Counted from the stretch's first letter, positions 1 to 7,169 are shown. The stretch: 12,369 nt of DNA from Pseudonocardiales bacterium (GCA_013695005.1 JACDBJ010000582.1:1-12369), one strand, 5' to 3'. Numbers and translations: made by a program. Notes: generated by a model from the letters alone, not told the origin.

Positions 1-2
1 TG

Positions 3-785
3 CGCGAGACGGCCGGGCTCGCCCAGATCCCGGCCGCAGAAGCCGCCGGCACCAGCCAGGCCGGGCTGTCCCGCTTCGAGCGCGGCCGCTCGCTGCCCTC
101 GCCCGAGCTGGTCCGCACCCTGGCCGGCGTCTACGGCGCCACGGCCGCCGAGACAGCCCGGCTCGTGGAGCTGGCCGAGGCGATCCGCCCGGAGCACCTG
201 AACTCCCGGGTGATCATGCAACGTGGACTGAACCACTTCCAGCAGCGGCTCGCGACGATCGAGGCGTCGTCGCGGCTGGTCCGCTCGTTCCATCCGGCCG
301 CCATCCTCGGCACCTTGCAGACCAGGGCGTTCGTGACCCACGTCTTCGGGCGGGCGGGCGGCGACCTGGACGACAACGCCAAGAGCACCGCCACCCGGAT
401 CGGCGCACAATCCCTGCTCGACGACCTAGACCGCCAGTGGGTGCTCATCCAGACCGAGGGCGCGCTGGACTGGTGCTACGGCAGCGCCGCGATCATGGCG
501 GAGCAGCTCGACCACATGGTGGAGGTCAGCCGCCGGCCCAACGTCACGCTCGGCATCATCCCGCACCGCACCCCGGCCACCGTGCAGCCGCTGCACGGCT
601 TCCACATCTTCGATGAGCGGGCGGTGCACTTCGGCACCACCTCCGGTGCCGCGCTGATCGGTGACCAGGCCGACATCGAGGAGTACGTGGCGAAGTTCAA
701 TCTGCTCGCCGAGCTCGCCGTCTACGGCGACCAGGCCCGGGAGCTGCTCACCCGCATCGCCGACGAGTACCGCCAGTCGACGTGA
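3..785 (+). CDS. XRE-family HTH regulator with DUF5753 domain, 5' end outside window
   Basis: The reading frame is open from the first bases of the window, so the N-terminus is missing; about 260 codons are visible. The first ~45 residues are the rest of a helix-turn-helix: AAGTSQAGLSRFERGRSLPS is the typical recognition helix followed by the E-x-G turn. From about residue 90 the protein matches the DUF5753 (Scr1-type antitoxin-like regulator) pattern, with a LGTLQT segment, the EGALDW motif, EQLDHMVE, and NVTLGIIP near the end. Such proteins are abundant in actinomycetes and are often paired with a small DUF397 gene. No DUF397 gene follows here, since the next gene is the convergent phoU. 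DNA binding and the family are well supported by sequence. The regulated target is unknown. Confidence 0.88.
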   Translation, partial: RETAGLAQIPAAEAAGTSQAGLSRFERGRSLPSPELVRTLAGVYGATAAETARLVELAEAIRPEHLNSRVIMQRGLNHFQQRLATIEASSRLVRSFHPAAILGTLQTRAFVTHVFGRAGGDLDDNAKSTATRIGAQSLLDDLDRQWVLIQTEGALDWCYGSAAIMAEQLDHMVEVSRRPNVTLGIIPHRTPATVQPLHGFHIFDERAVHFGTTSGAALIGDQADIEEYVAKFNLLAELAVYGDQARELLTRIADEYRQST

Positions 786-839
786 GCCCTGCCGCACCCG
801 ACCGAGGGCGTCCGGGATGAAAGGTTGCGGCCGAGCGGC

Positions 840-1496
840 TCAGACGGGCAGCGTGCCGGGCATCTCCCCGGTGACCACGTAGACGATCCGTCGGGCCACC
901 GACACCGCGTGGTCCGCGTAGCGCTCGTAGAAGCGGCCGAGCAGCGTGATGTCTACCGCTGCCGCGACCTCGTGAGGCCAGTCCTTGGCCATCAGCACGG
1001 TGAACAGGTGGCGATGGAGGTCGTCCATCGCGTCGTCCTCGACCTCCAGCGCCGCGGCGACCTGAGCGTCGCGGTTGCGGAGCACGGTGGACGCCTTCTC
1101 GGCCATCGCGACCGCGAGCCGGCCCATCTCGGCGAAGTACGGCTGGACCTGCTCGGGCAACACCGGCTGCGGGTGACGCCGGCGGGCGGTCTTGGCGACG
1201 TGCAGGGCCAGGTCACCCATCCGCTCGAGGTCGCCTGCGGCGTGGATGGACGACACCACGACCCGCAGGTCGGTGGCCACCGGAGTCTGCAGGGCGAGCA
1301 GAGCGAACGCGGTCGCCTCGACGCTGCTGCGGGCAGCGTCGATCTTGACGTCGTCGCTGATCACCTGCTCGGCGAGGGCGAGATCGCGGCCCAGCAACGA
1401 CGAAGTTGCCTTCTCCATCGCCACCGCGACCTGTTCGCACATGTCGGCAAGGTCGTCGGCGAGCCCGTCGAGTCGCTCATGGTAGGCCTCACGCAT
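840..1496 (-). CDS. phoU: PhoU phosphate-signalling regulator
   Basis: This 218-aa protein has the usual PhoU length and opens with MREAYHERLDGLADDLADMC, very like mycobacterial PhoU/PhoY proteins. Two PhoU helical-bundle repeats are visible, roughly residues 18-103 and 120-205. The first contains AEQVISDDVKIDAA and ATDLRVVVSSIHAAGDLERMGDLA. The second contains the matching EVEDDAMDDLHR and YERYADHAVSVARRIVY, the E/D-R-x-x-D-H metal-cluster motif. PhoU restrains the PhoR-PhoP system and the Pst transporter when phosphate is sufficient, acting in the cytoplasm at the membrane. No pst or phoR/phoP gene is in the window. The ATG lies 8 nt after an AGGG and 7 nt after a TAGGGT that could be a -10 box, so the mRNA may be leaderless. 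A PHO-box-like repeat lies just upstream. Confidence 0.93.
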   Translation of the reverse strand: MREAYHERLDGLADDLADMCEQVAVAMEKATSSLLGRDLALAEQVISDDVKIDAARSSVEATAFALLALQTPVATDLRVVVSSIHAAGDLERMGDLALHVAKTARRRHPQPVLPEQVQPYFAEMGRLAVAMAEKASTVLRNRDAQVAAALEVEDDAMDDLHRHLFTVLMAKDWPHEVAAAVDITLLGRFYERYADHAVSVARRIVYVVTGEMPGTLPV

Positions 1497-1503
1497 GGCA
1501 ACG

Positions 1504-1509
1504 ACCCTA
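1504..1509 (-). promoter_or_regulatory. Candidate -10 box of phoU (TAGGGT)
   Basis: TAGGGT fits the actinobacterial -10 pattern TANNNT and ends 7 nt before the phoU ATG. This would place the transcription start on the A of the start codon. No good -35 hexamer lies 17-18 nt upstream, consistent with an activator-dependent promoter. The same bases contain AGGG, which could instead act as a weak Shine-Dalgarno, so the two readings compete. Confidence 0.4.
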
Positions 1510-1536
1510 TTCGCCCGGTGTCACCTGAGCAGCCCG

Positions 1537-1558
1537 AGCAGATGAACCCGGCATGAAC
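1537..1558 (-). promoter_or_regulatory. Putative PHO box (PhoP-binding direct repeat) upstream of phoU
   Basis: On the minus strand two 11-nt units stand head to tail: GTTCATGCCGG then GTTCATCTGCT. GTTCA recurs exactly 11 nt apart, the arrangement known for PhoP direct-repeat units in Streptomyces. The box spans about -41 to -62 if transcription begins at the phoU ATG, a normal activator position. Binding by PhoP is inferred from pattern only. Confidence 0.6.
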
Positions 1559-1580
1559 GCTGCCTATCCAGGCGACGATC

Positions 1581-3515
1581 TCAGCGGCACGTCGCGGTTT
1601 GCGTCGCCGGCGCCGGGGTGCTTGCGCCGCTCGAGCCCGAAGATCCATCGTTGGCCGCGAGCGGGCTGACGATGTCGTCGAAGTTGGCGCCGAGCACCAG
1701 CTGCAGCGTGCCCGTCTCGGACTCGTCGGGTTGCATTGCGGCGTCCGGCACCACGGCCGCCAGCACCTTGGCCTGCGCCTCGCGGTCCGGCGAGTAGCGG
1801 ATCACCGTTCTGTCGGCCGGGGTGTCCGCGTTGCCGACCGAGACAACGGTGAAGTCCAGCTTCTCCAGGGAGCTGCCGACCTGGCTGGCCAGTCCGGAGC
1901 GCTCGGAGGCGTTGAGCACCTGCACGCGCACGTCACTGGCGTCGACCGCCGCGTTGCTGCCCTCGGCGGCGGCTGAGCCGGAGCTCGCCGAGCCCGCCGC
2001 CGCTGCGGTGTCCGGCAGCTTGGCGTCGTTGCGCAGTGCGGTGAACAAGGCGGTGGAGTCGGCGTCGCGCAGCACCTCGTTGCCGCGGTCGTTGGGCTCG
2101 CCGGTGGTGGGCGCGGTGCGGAAGAGGACCGACGCGGGGTTCAGCGCCTGGATCGACTGCGCGAGCAGGATCAGCTCGTCCGCCCCCGCATTGTCGGCGA
2201 CGCTGTGCTCGGCGAAGGCGCTGACGAAGGTGCGCACCGCGGTGGGGTCCAGTGCGACCTGGTTGGACGCGGCGGCGCGCAGCAGGGCGGCCAGGAACTC
2301 CTGCTGACGCTGGATCTGGCCGTAGTCGGCGGTGGGGTCGCCTCGCACGTTGCGGGCTCGCACGAAGTCGAGCGCCCGTGTGCCGTTGAGCTTGGACGTG
2401 CCGGCGCTGGGTACGACGACGCCCAGCACGCCGTCGATGACCGGCTTCTCCACACAGATCTCCACGCCGTTCGCGGCGTCGACCATCTCCTTGACGCCGG
2501 TGAAGTCCATGCCGATGAAGCGCGTGATAGGCAGCCCGGTCACCTTCTGGATGGCCTTGGTCAGGCAGCGCGGGCCGCCGGTCTCGTAGGTGGTGCTGAG
2601 CTTGCTGCGTGGCTCGTCCTGGATCGGCTCGTCGCGATAGGTGGCAGCGGCTGCGTCCCAGCGCTGGCAGGCCGGCCGGTCGACCTCCAGGCTGCGGGGG
2701 AAGGACACGACGACCGCACGGCTGCGGTCGGCCGGCAGGTGCGCCACCATGATCGAGTCGGAGCGCTGGGTGCCCGGACGGTTGTCAGAGCCGACCAGTA
2801 GGAAGTTCTCGTCGCCGACCTGCGCGGCGGGGTTGACGATCGCGTCCGAGGCGAGGTCCAGGGCGGCGACCTCGCGGATCTGGGTGTCCAGCCACAGCTT
2901 GGTGCCCCAGCCGGCGGCAGCGACGACGAACAGGGTCGCCGCGGCGGCCAGGGCCACCACCTTGCCGGTGCGGATCAGCCGTCGCTGCGTCTTCGTCGGC
3001 GTGCCCGGTTCGTCCGGGTCCTCGGCGGGCTGTTGCTCGGCGTCGTCGCGCTTGGCGGTGGTGGCTCCGACGCCCTTCGGCAGCCCGGCGTGCGCCGCCG
3101 TCATCCGCGTCAGGCTCTCGTCGATCTTGCGGACGCGCAGGTCGTGGACTTCCTCGGCGGACGCCTCCCGCGGCTGGTCGGGCTCTGGCGCCGCGAGGCC
3201 GTGCCGCCCGCTTCCGGTGGGAGCTGCTGGGCTGGTTGTACCGCCGCCGGGGCGCCCGGCCGTGGGTGGCGGGGCGCCGTTGGGGCGGCGTCCGGGCTGG
3301 CGTGGTGGGCTGGCTGGCCGGTCCTGGGTCTGGGCTGGCCCACGCTGGGAGCGGTCGAAGCGGGCCGGTACCGGGGGCAGCGGCCGCAGCCCGGTCGACG
3401 TCTTGGATGCGGTGCCCTCGACCGGGTCTTCGGCCTCGTCGTTGTCGGCCTGGTCGTCGGCTACCGCGCGCCCGGTCGAGCGGTGTCGGCGACCGTTGTC
3501 GTCTCGGTCGTCCAC
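1581..3515 (-). CDS. LytR-CpsA-Psr (LCP) cell-wall polymer ligase with LytR_C domain
   Basis: This 644-aa membrane protein starts at a GTG preceded by GGAGG. Residues 1-180 are a Pro/Arg/Glu-rich, low-complexity cytoplasmic region. One transmembrane helix covers about 185-208. The LCP catalytic domain runs about 237-412 and shows VGSDNRPG with RSDSIMV (Asp/Arg metal and substrate residues), SFPRS, and the late RARNVRGDPTADYGQIQRQQ motif. A LytR_C domain (VRVQVLNASERSGLASQV) covers about 528-612, followed by a Ser/Ala/Thr-rich tail. LCP enzymes transfer polymers such as arabinogalactan or teichoic-acid-like glycans from lipid carriers to peptidoglycan outside the membrane. The gene sits between the diguanylate cyclase and phoU, 120 nt after the former, so it could share transcription or use its own promoter. 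The polymer it attaches cannot be told from sequence. Confidence 0.92.
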   Translation of the reverse strand: MDDRDDNGRRHRSTGRAVADDQADNDEAEDPVEGTASKTSTGLRPLPPVPARFDRSQRGPAQTQDRPASPPRQPGRRPNGAPPPTAGRPGGGTTSPAAPTGSGRHGLAAPEPDQPREASAEEVHDLRVRKIDESLTRMTAAHAGLPKGVGATTAKRDDAEQQPAEDPDEPGTPTKTQRRLIRTGKVVALAAAATLFVVAAAGWGTKLWLDTQIREVAALDLASDAIVNPAAQVGDENFLLVGSDNRPGTQRSDSIMVAHLPADRSRAVVVSFPRSLEVDRPACQRWDAAAATYRDEPIQDEPRSKLSTTYETGGPRCLTKAIQKVTGLPITRFIGMDFTGVKEMVDAANGVEICVEKPVIDGVLGVVVPSAGTSKLNGTRALDFVRARNVRGDPTADYGQIQRQQEFLAALLRAAASNQVALDPTAVRTFVSAFAEHSVADNAGADELILLAQSIQALNPASVLFRTAPTTGEPNDRGNEVLRDADSTALFTALRNDAKLPDTAAAAGSASSGSAAAEGSNAAVDASDVRVQVLNASERSGLASQVGSSLEKLDFTVVSVGNADTPADRTVIRYSPDREAQAKVLAAVVPDAAMQPDESETGTLQLVLGANFDDIVSPLAANDGSSGSSGASTPAPATQTATCR

Positions 3516-3616
3516 TCCACCTCCAGCCCCGGGTCGCGGTGGCTCGATCGTAGGGGGGTGATTCCCGTGCTGATCTGCGGGTTCGATTTGGTAACGAATG
3601 CCAAACGAAACGGTGA

Positions 3617-3632
3617 CCTGCGTTGCGGCAGG
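3617..3632 (-). terminator. Weak hairpin after the diguanylate cyclase gene
   Basis: Four nucleotides past the GGDEF gene stop, the transcript can form a 5-bp stem CCTGC/GCAGG with a 6-nt loop. A partly T-rich stretch (GTTTCGTTT) follows a few bases later. The stem is short, so this may only attenuate transcription into the LCP gene. Confidence 0.25.
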
Positions 3633-3635
3633 CGG

Positions 3636-4445
3636 TCAGTCCGCGGGGGCGGCCGGCTGCGGGATGGCCCGGCGGTCACCGGCCGGCCCGGCGAGCTGAA
3701 CTCGCAGGTTGGCCGGGTCGCGGAAGGCGACCGCGTTTCGTCCGGACTCCTTCGCCGCGTACAGCAGCACATCCGCAGCCCTGATCAGTTGCTCGACGTC
3801 GGGTGGGCGGCGCAGCGTGTGCCCGACGCCGATGCTGACCCAGACGCGCAGGCTGTCGTCCAGCTCCGTCCAGTCGTACTTGTCCACCCGCTGGCGGGCC
3901 TCCTCGCAGACGGTGATCGCGTCGTCGAGGTCGCGGCCGGGGAAGACCAGGGCGAACTCCTCGCCGCCGTAGCGGGCGCAGAACGCGCCGGCCGGCAGCA
4001 CCGCGTCCAGCTCGCCGACCACTCGCTGGAGCACCCGGTCGCCGAACGGGTGCCCGTAGCGGTCATTGATCTGCTTGAAGTGGTCGATGTCGACCAGCGC
4101 GATGGCCATTCCCGAGTGCAGCACGTCGGACTCCGCGCGCAGGGTGACGAGCTGCTCGTCGAGGTAGCGGCGGTTGTAGGTGTCGGTGAGGCTGTCGCGG
4201 CGGCTCAGCTCGCGGGCCTCGGCGTGCTCGCGGCGCAGCCGGACGAGCTCGCGGTTCGCCGGCGTGACGAGCTCGGCGGGGTCCCGCTCGTCCCGCAGCA
4301 GCTGCATCGCCTCGCGCAGCTGTGCGTAGGCCTGCTCGTAACGGCCGGCGCGGGCCAACTCGTCTGCGGCGATCACGTGCTCCTCGACCACCGTCGACGC
4401 GTGAAACCCGATCCTGGTGCCGAAGGGCGGAATACTCACGCTCAC
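3636..4445 (-). CDS. GGDEF-domain diguanylate cyclase
   Basis: This 269-aa soluble protein should make cyclic di-GMP from two GTP. The frame stays open far upstream, but GGAGG ends 8 nt before the GTG at 4445 and the upstream part lies inside dusB on the same strand in another frame, so 4445 is chosen. Residues ~20-55 form a helical, TPR-like stretch (ADELARAGRYEQAYAQLREA). Residues 60-85 look coiled-coil. The GGDEF domain covers about 84-245 and starts with RRDSLTDTYNRRYLDE. It contains VDIDHFKQINDRYGH (metal-binding Asp) and the active-site loop RYGGEEF at ~158-164, a functional variant. The RxxD inhibitory site normally found just before GGDEF is absent, so product feedback is probably missing. 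No EAL or sensor domain is visible. It follows dusB by 67 nt on the same strand. Confidence 0.9.
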   Translation of the reverse strand: MSVSIPPFGTRIGFHASTVVEEHVIAADELARAGRYEQAYAQLREAMQLLRDERDPAELVTPANRELVRLRREHAEARELSRRDSLTDTYNRRYLDEQLVTLRAESDVLHSGMAIALVDIDHFKQINDRYGHPFGDRVLQRVVGELDAVLPAGAFCARYGGEEFALVFPGRDLDDAITVCEEARQRVDKYDWTELDDSLRVWVSIGVGHTLRRPPDVEQLIRAADVLLYAAKESGRNAVAFRDPANLRVQLAGPAGDRRAIPQPAAPAD

Positions 4446-4512
4446 CGGGACCACCTCCCCCTCAAGCCACGAGTCTGCCTCGGACGCGTTGCCGGTGGCC
4501 TGCGGGGGTGGT

Positions 4513-5655
4513 TCAACCGCCGGACGTGGCCAACTCCGCGCCGTGCGGCACCGCAGTGTCTTCAGGATCGTCCAGCCATCCCTCTGGTAGCACCACACGA
4601 CCTGGTGAACCCTGCCGTCCGCGGGGGCCGTCGGCGTCCGGCGGGCACTCGATGGTGGGGTCGAACTGGCCGATGAGCTCGTCGAGCCGGGCGAGGCCGT
4701 CGATGAGGCCGAGGCTGCGGCGGAGGTCGGACCCGACGGGGAAGCCCTTGAGGTACCAGGCGACGTGCTTGCGCAGCTCGCGGATCCCGCGGTGCTCGCC
4801 CATGTGCGCGGAGAGGAGGTGACCGTGCCGGCGCAGGATGGTGGCGACCTCGCCGAGCGTCGGTGGGGTCGGCGGCGGCTGGTTGTTGAGCGCCGCTGCC
4901 AGCTCAGCGAACAGCCACGGCCGGCCAAGGCAACCGCGGCCGATCACGACGCCGTCGCAGGCTGTTTTCTCGAGCATCGCCACCGCGTCGGCTGCCGAGA
5001 AGATGTCGCCGTTGCCGAGGACGGGGATGTGGGCCGGTACCGAGTCGCGGAGGCGGGCGATGGCCGCCCAGTCGGCCTGGCCGGAGTAGCGCTGCGCGGC
5101 GGTTCGGGCGTGCAGGGAGATCGCAGCGACGCCGGCGTCCGCGGCGATCCGGGCCGCGTCGAGATAGGTGTGGTGCTGCTCGTCGATGCCGACGCGCATC
5201 TTGACCGTCACGGGGATGCGGCCAGCCGCGCCGACGGCGGCGTCGAGGATCTGGGCGAACAAGCGTCGCTTGTACGGCAGCGCCGCGCCGCCACCCCTGC
5301 GCGTGACCTTCGGGACCGGGCACCCGAAGTTGAGGTCGATATGGTCGGCAAGATCGTCGTCGACGATCATCCGGACCGCCGCCGCGACCGTCGTGGGGTC
5401 GATGCCGTAGAGCTGCAGCGAGCGCGGGCTCTCGTCGGGGGTGAAGGTGACCATCTGGAGGGTGTCCGGATGACGTTCCACCAGCGCCCGCGACGTGATC
5501 ATCTCGCAGACGAACAGCCCGCCGCCCTGCTCGCGGCAGAGCTGCCGGAAGGCCACATTGGTGACCCCGGCCATCGGCGCGAGCGCCACCGGCGGATCGA
5601 CCACGTACGGCCCGATCCGCAAGCTCCCGACGGCCGTCGCCGTGGCGCTGCTCAT
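4513..5655 (-). CDS. dusB: tRNA-dihydrouridine synthase (DusB-like)
   Basis: This 380-aa flavoenzyme reduces uridines in the tRNA D-loop to dihydrouridine using FMN and NADPH. The N-terminal TIM barrel shows the FMN-phosphate motif LAPMAGVTNVAFR (~25-37), then PRSLQLYG and DHIDLNFGCPVPKVTRRGGG with the catalytic Cys at ~112. Next come VTVKMRVGID, ISLHARTAAQRYSGQADW and IPVLGNGDIF. A helical C-terminal domain follows, with HGHLLSAHMGEHRGIRELRKHVAWYLKG, typical of the actinobacterial DusB-like group. The ATG is the only in-frame start near the 5' end. AGGAG lies 14 nt upstream, rather far. It is divergent from the tRNA-Lys gene, an apt neighbour for a tRNA-modifying enzyme, and likely leads the dusB-GGDEF pair. 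Confidence 0.93.
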   Translation of the reverse strand: MSSATATAVGSLRIGPYVVDPPVALAPMAGVTNVAFRQLCREQGGGLFVCEMITSRALVERHPDTLQMVTFTPDESPRSLQLYGIDPTTVAAAVRMIVDDDLADHIDLNFGCPVPKVTRRGGGAALPYKRRLFAQILDAAVGAAGRIPVTVKMRVGIDEQHHTYLDAARIAADAGVAAISLHARTAAQRYSGQADWAAIARLRDSVPAHIPVLGNGDIFSAADAVAMLEKTACDGVVIGRGCLGRPWLFAELAAALNNQPPPTPPTLGEVATILRRHGHLLSAHMGEHRGIRELRKHVAWYLKGFPVGSDLRRSLGLIDGLARLDELIGQFDPTIECPPDADGPRGRQGSPGRVVLPEGWLDDPEDTAVPHGAELATSGG

Positions 5656-5710
5656 GACTTGACCATTGTCTCCTGCGCAGCCGCCGGGCCGTACCCTGGC
5701 GGTGCTGTAC

Positions 5711-5783
5711 GGGCCTCTAGCTCAATTGGCAGAGCAGCGGACTTTTAATCCGCGGGTTCGGGGTTCGATCCCCCGGGGGCCCA
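5711..5783 (+). tRNA. tRNA-Lys (anticodon UUU)
   Basis: A full cloverleaf can be folded over 73 nt. The acceptor stem pairs GGGCCTC with GGGGCCC (one G-U), with discriminator A. The D arm is GCTC/GAGC, the anticodon arm GCGGA-CTTTTAA-TCCGC with anticodon TTT, and the T arm CGGGG-TTCGATC-CCCCG. The 3' CCA is not encoded (CTA follows), so it must be added after transcription. TACCCT at 5692-5697 is a possible -10 box. The start of an insertion-sequence relic lies within about 20 nt of the 3' end. Confidence 0.95.
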
Positions 5784-5800
5784 CTACCAGCGTGTGCTAC

Positions 5801-5887
5801 TTCGGCTGATGGGCGACAGATCGCCTTCGGTTGATGGTTGACAGTGTTTCGGCTGATGGTTGACGCCTAGTTCGGCTGATCCTTGAC
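5801..5887 (+). repeat. Four direct repeats, consensus TTCGGCTGATGGTTGAC
   Basis: Copies start at 5801, 5826, 5848 and 5871, each 17 nt with one to three differences, spaced 25, 22 and 23 nt. They lie between the tRNA-Lys gene and the IS481-type transposase relic, where the left end of the element should be. They are most simply read as subterminal transposase-binding sites. Two copies include a perfect TTGACA, so they may also contain promoter parts. I saw no matching copies on the far side of the transposase. Confidence 0.75.
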
Positions 5888-5888
5888 A

Positions 5889-5905
5889 CTCCCTCGATGA
5901 GGGAG
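5889..5905 (+). promoter_or_regulatory. Hairpin masking the transposase ribosome-binding site
   Basis: CTCCCTC and GAGGGAG form a perfect 7-bp stem around a 3-nt loop (GAT). The right arm contains the only good Shine-Dalgarno, GGGAG, 6 nt before the likely GTG start at 5912. Folding would hide it. Such hairpins are known in insertion sequences as protection against expression from outside transcription; that role is inferred here. Confidence 0.5.
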
Positions 5906-5911
5906 CTTTCG

Positions 5912-6712
5912 GTGGCTGAGCAGCGTTATCAGGCTGTGTTGGTGGTGATCGCTGACGGGCTGAGTGTGAAGCAGGCTGCGGAAAAGGCCGGGGTGTCGCG
6001 GCAGACGTTGCATTCCTGGTTGCCCGCTATGAGGCGGGTGGCCTGGAGGGCCTGGTGGAGCTCTCGCACCGGCCGCGGTCGTGTCCGCATCAGATGCCGG
6101 CGGTTGCGGAGGCGGTGGTGTTGGAGTTGCGGCGGCGGCATCGGTATTGGGGGCCGCGGCGGATCCGTTCGGAGATGGTGCGTCGGCGGCTTGTGCCAGC
6201 GCGGCAGTTGCCGTCTAAGTCGGCGGTGTATCGGGCACTGGTGCGCGCGGGTCTGGTGGAGCCGTTGGCGCGGCGGCGGCGTGCGGAGCGGTTCAAGCGG
6301 TGGGAGCGCGCGGCGCCGATGGAGTTGTGGCAGATGGATGTGGTCGGCGGGTTCCTGCTCGCCGACGGCAGCCATGCCAAGGCGCTGACCGGGATCGACG
6401 ATTCCTCCCGGTTCTGTGTGTCGGCGCGGTTGATGCCTGCCGAGCGGACCCGGGCGGTGTGTGACGCGCTAGCGGCGGCGCGGCGGGTCTACGGGTGCCC
6501 GGCCCAGCTGCTGACCGATAACGGGCGGGTGTTCACTGGCCGGTTCAACCACCCGCCGGTGGAGGTGCTTCGCACCGCGCTCGCCAACCACGACAGGCAA
6601 GATCGAGCGATTCCACGACGCGAACACCCGCCGGGTGTCGAACTCCACCCGCATCGTGCGGTGCCGCGCGGTGGTCAGTTACTTGCCGTCGGCAGCCCTG
6701 GCGCACCGGTAG
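5912..6712 (+). pseudogene. IS481-family transposase relic, frameshifted and internally deleted
   Basis: Start GTG 5912 is chosen because GGGAG lies 6 nt upstream; an ATG at 5897 in the same frame lacks one. The first part is an HTH domain (AEQRYQAVLVVIADGLSVKQ, then VSRQTLHSWL). At 6022-6025 one base is missing: TTG-CC-CGC should continue as R-Y-E-A-G-G-L-E-G-L-V-E, which is read in the next frame. The integrase core then runs to ~6590 with ELWQMDVVGG (first catalytic Asp) and LLTDNGRVFTGRF (second Asp), then PVEVL. The following family segment of roughly 20 codons is absent. The sequence resumes in the original frame at 6590 as TTGKIERFH, which holds the catalytic Glu, then DANTRR. That last piece may be the family's D-Y-N-T-R-R motif brought close by a second deletion. 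The frame stops at 6710-6712. Family assignment is firm; the element is inactive. Confidence 0.85.
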
Positions 6713-6812
6713 TCGAGGGTGATCTCCTCGCCCTACTTCCCAGTCTCCGAAGCGGTGCCGGACACCCACCGAGCCCGCGGGTATCTGTGATTCGATTGAC
6801 CAGCGGAGGTAC

Positions 6813-7169
6813 TCAGGCTCGGTGCAGCCCGTGAGTGACTGGAACGTCGAGGGTGATGCGGGTCCCATAGTCGGCTTCGTAGCCAAAGTCGACGCTCTGG
6901 ACTGTGAGTAGTTCGGGCGTCGCCTCGACGATCTCGACTCTGATCGGCTCCTCTCGGTCGGGCAGTTCGAGAGCCCATCGGTCGGCGAGGTAGCTCAGTC
7001 CGACCTGCTCAAGGCGAGATTCCGCGGCCGCTCGGGGCGAGGGGTGCCCCAGTGGGTAGCCGAACACGGTCACTGGTGTGACGGTGTCGTGATCGCCGGC
7101 GGCCACGAGATAGCCGAGGAGTTCGCCGTCGTCAGGGCGAACGTGCGGCATCCAGTGACTAGGGATCAT
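6813..7169 (-). CDS. Conserved-looking hypothetical protein, 118 aa
   Basis: The frame is open further upstream, but the protein-like part begins at ATG 7169 (MIPSHWMPHVRPDDGELLGY), and the upstream stretch has poor third-position G/C. The product is soluble and acidic, with no signal peptide or membrane helix. It looks like a small beta-rich domain, with EEPIRVEIVEATPELLTVQSVDFGY in the middle and DYGTRITLDVPVT near the end. I recall similar short actinobacterial proteins with an N-terminal D-G-E-L-x-G-Y-L motif, but no function. Its start overlaps the end of the small ORF at 7159-7431, suggesting translational coupling. The Shine-Dalgarno is weak. Confidence 0.65.
   Translation of the reverse strand: MIPSHWMPHVRPDDGELLGYLVAAGDHDTVTPVTVFGYPLGHPSPRAAAESRLEQVGLSYLADRWALELPDREEPIRVEIVEATPELLTVQSVDFGYEADYGTRITLDVPVTHGLHRA

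Noticed and set aside
825..1556. A 243-codon plus-strand open frame
   Set aside because: It is the antisense shadow of phoU, rich in Arg/His/Gly and without domain motifs.
3033..4676. A 547-codon plus-strand open frame
   Set aside because: It runs antisense to the GGDEF, LCP and dusB genes, which have clear domains; long antisense frames are expected in GC-rich DNA.
4446..4928. Upstream extension of the diguanylate cyclase frame
   Set aside because: It lies within dusB in another frame, and a strong ribosome-binding site precedes GTG 4445.
5761..5783. tRNA 3' end as an integration site with a second copy in the window
   Set aside because: No duplicate of the tRNA 3' segment was found and no integrase is present; only a short chance match (GCGGGTTCGAT) occurs near 3577.
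5812..5825. GGCGA/TCGCC hairpin as the tRNA terminator
   Set aside because: The stem is only 5 bp, lacks a T-tract and overlaps the first repeat; too weak to call.
5801..5887. CRISPR-like array
   Set aside because: Repeats are 17 nt with 5-8 nt gaps, far too short for spacers, and there are no cas genes.
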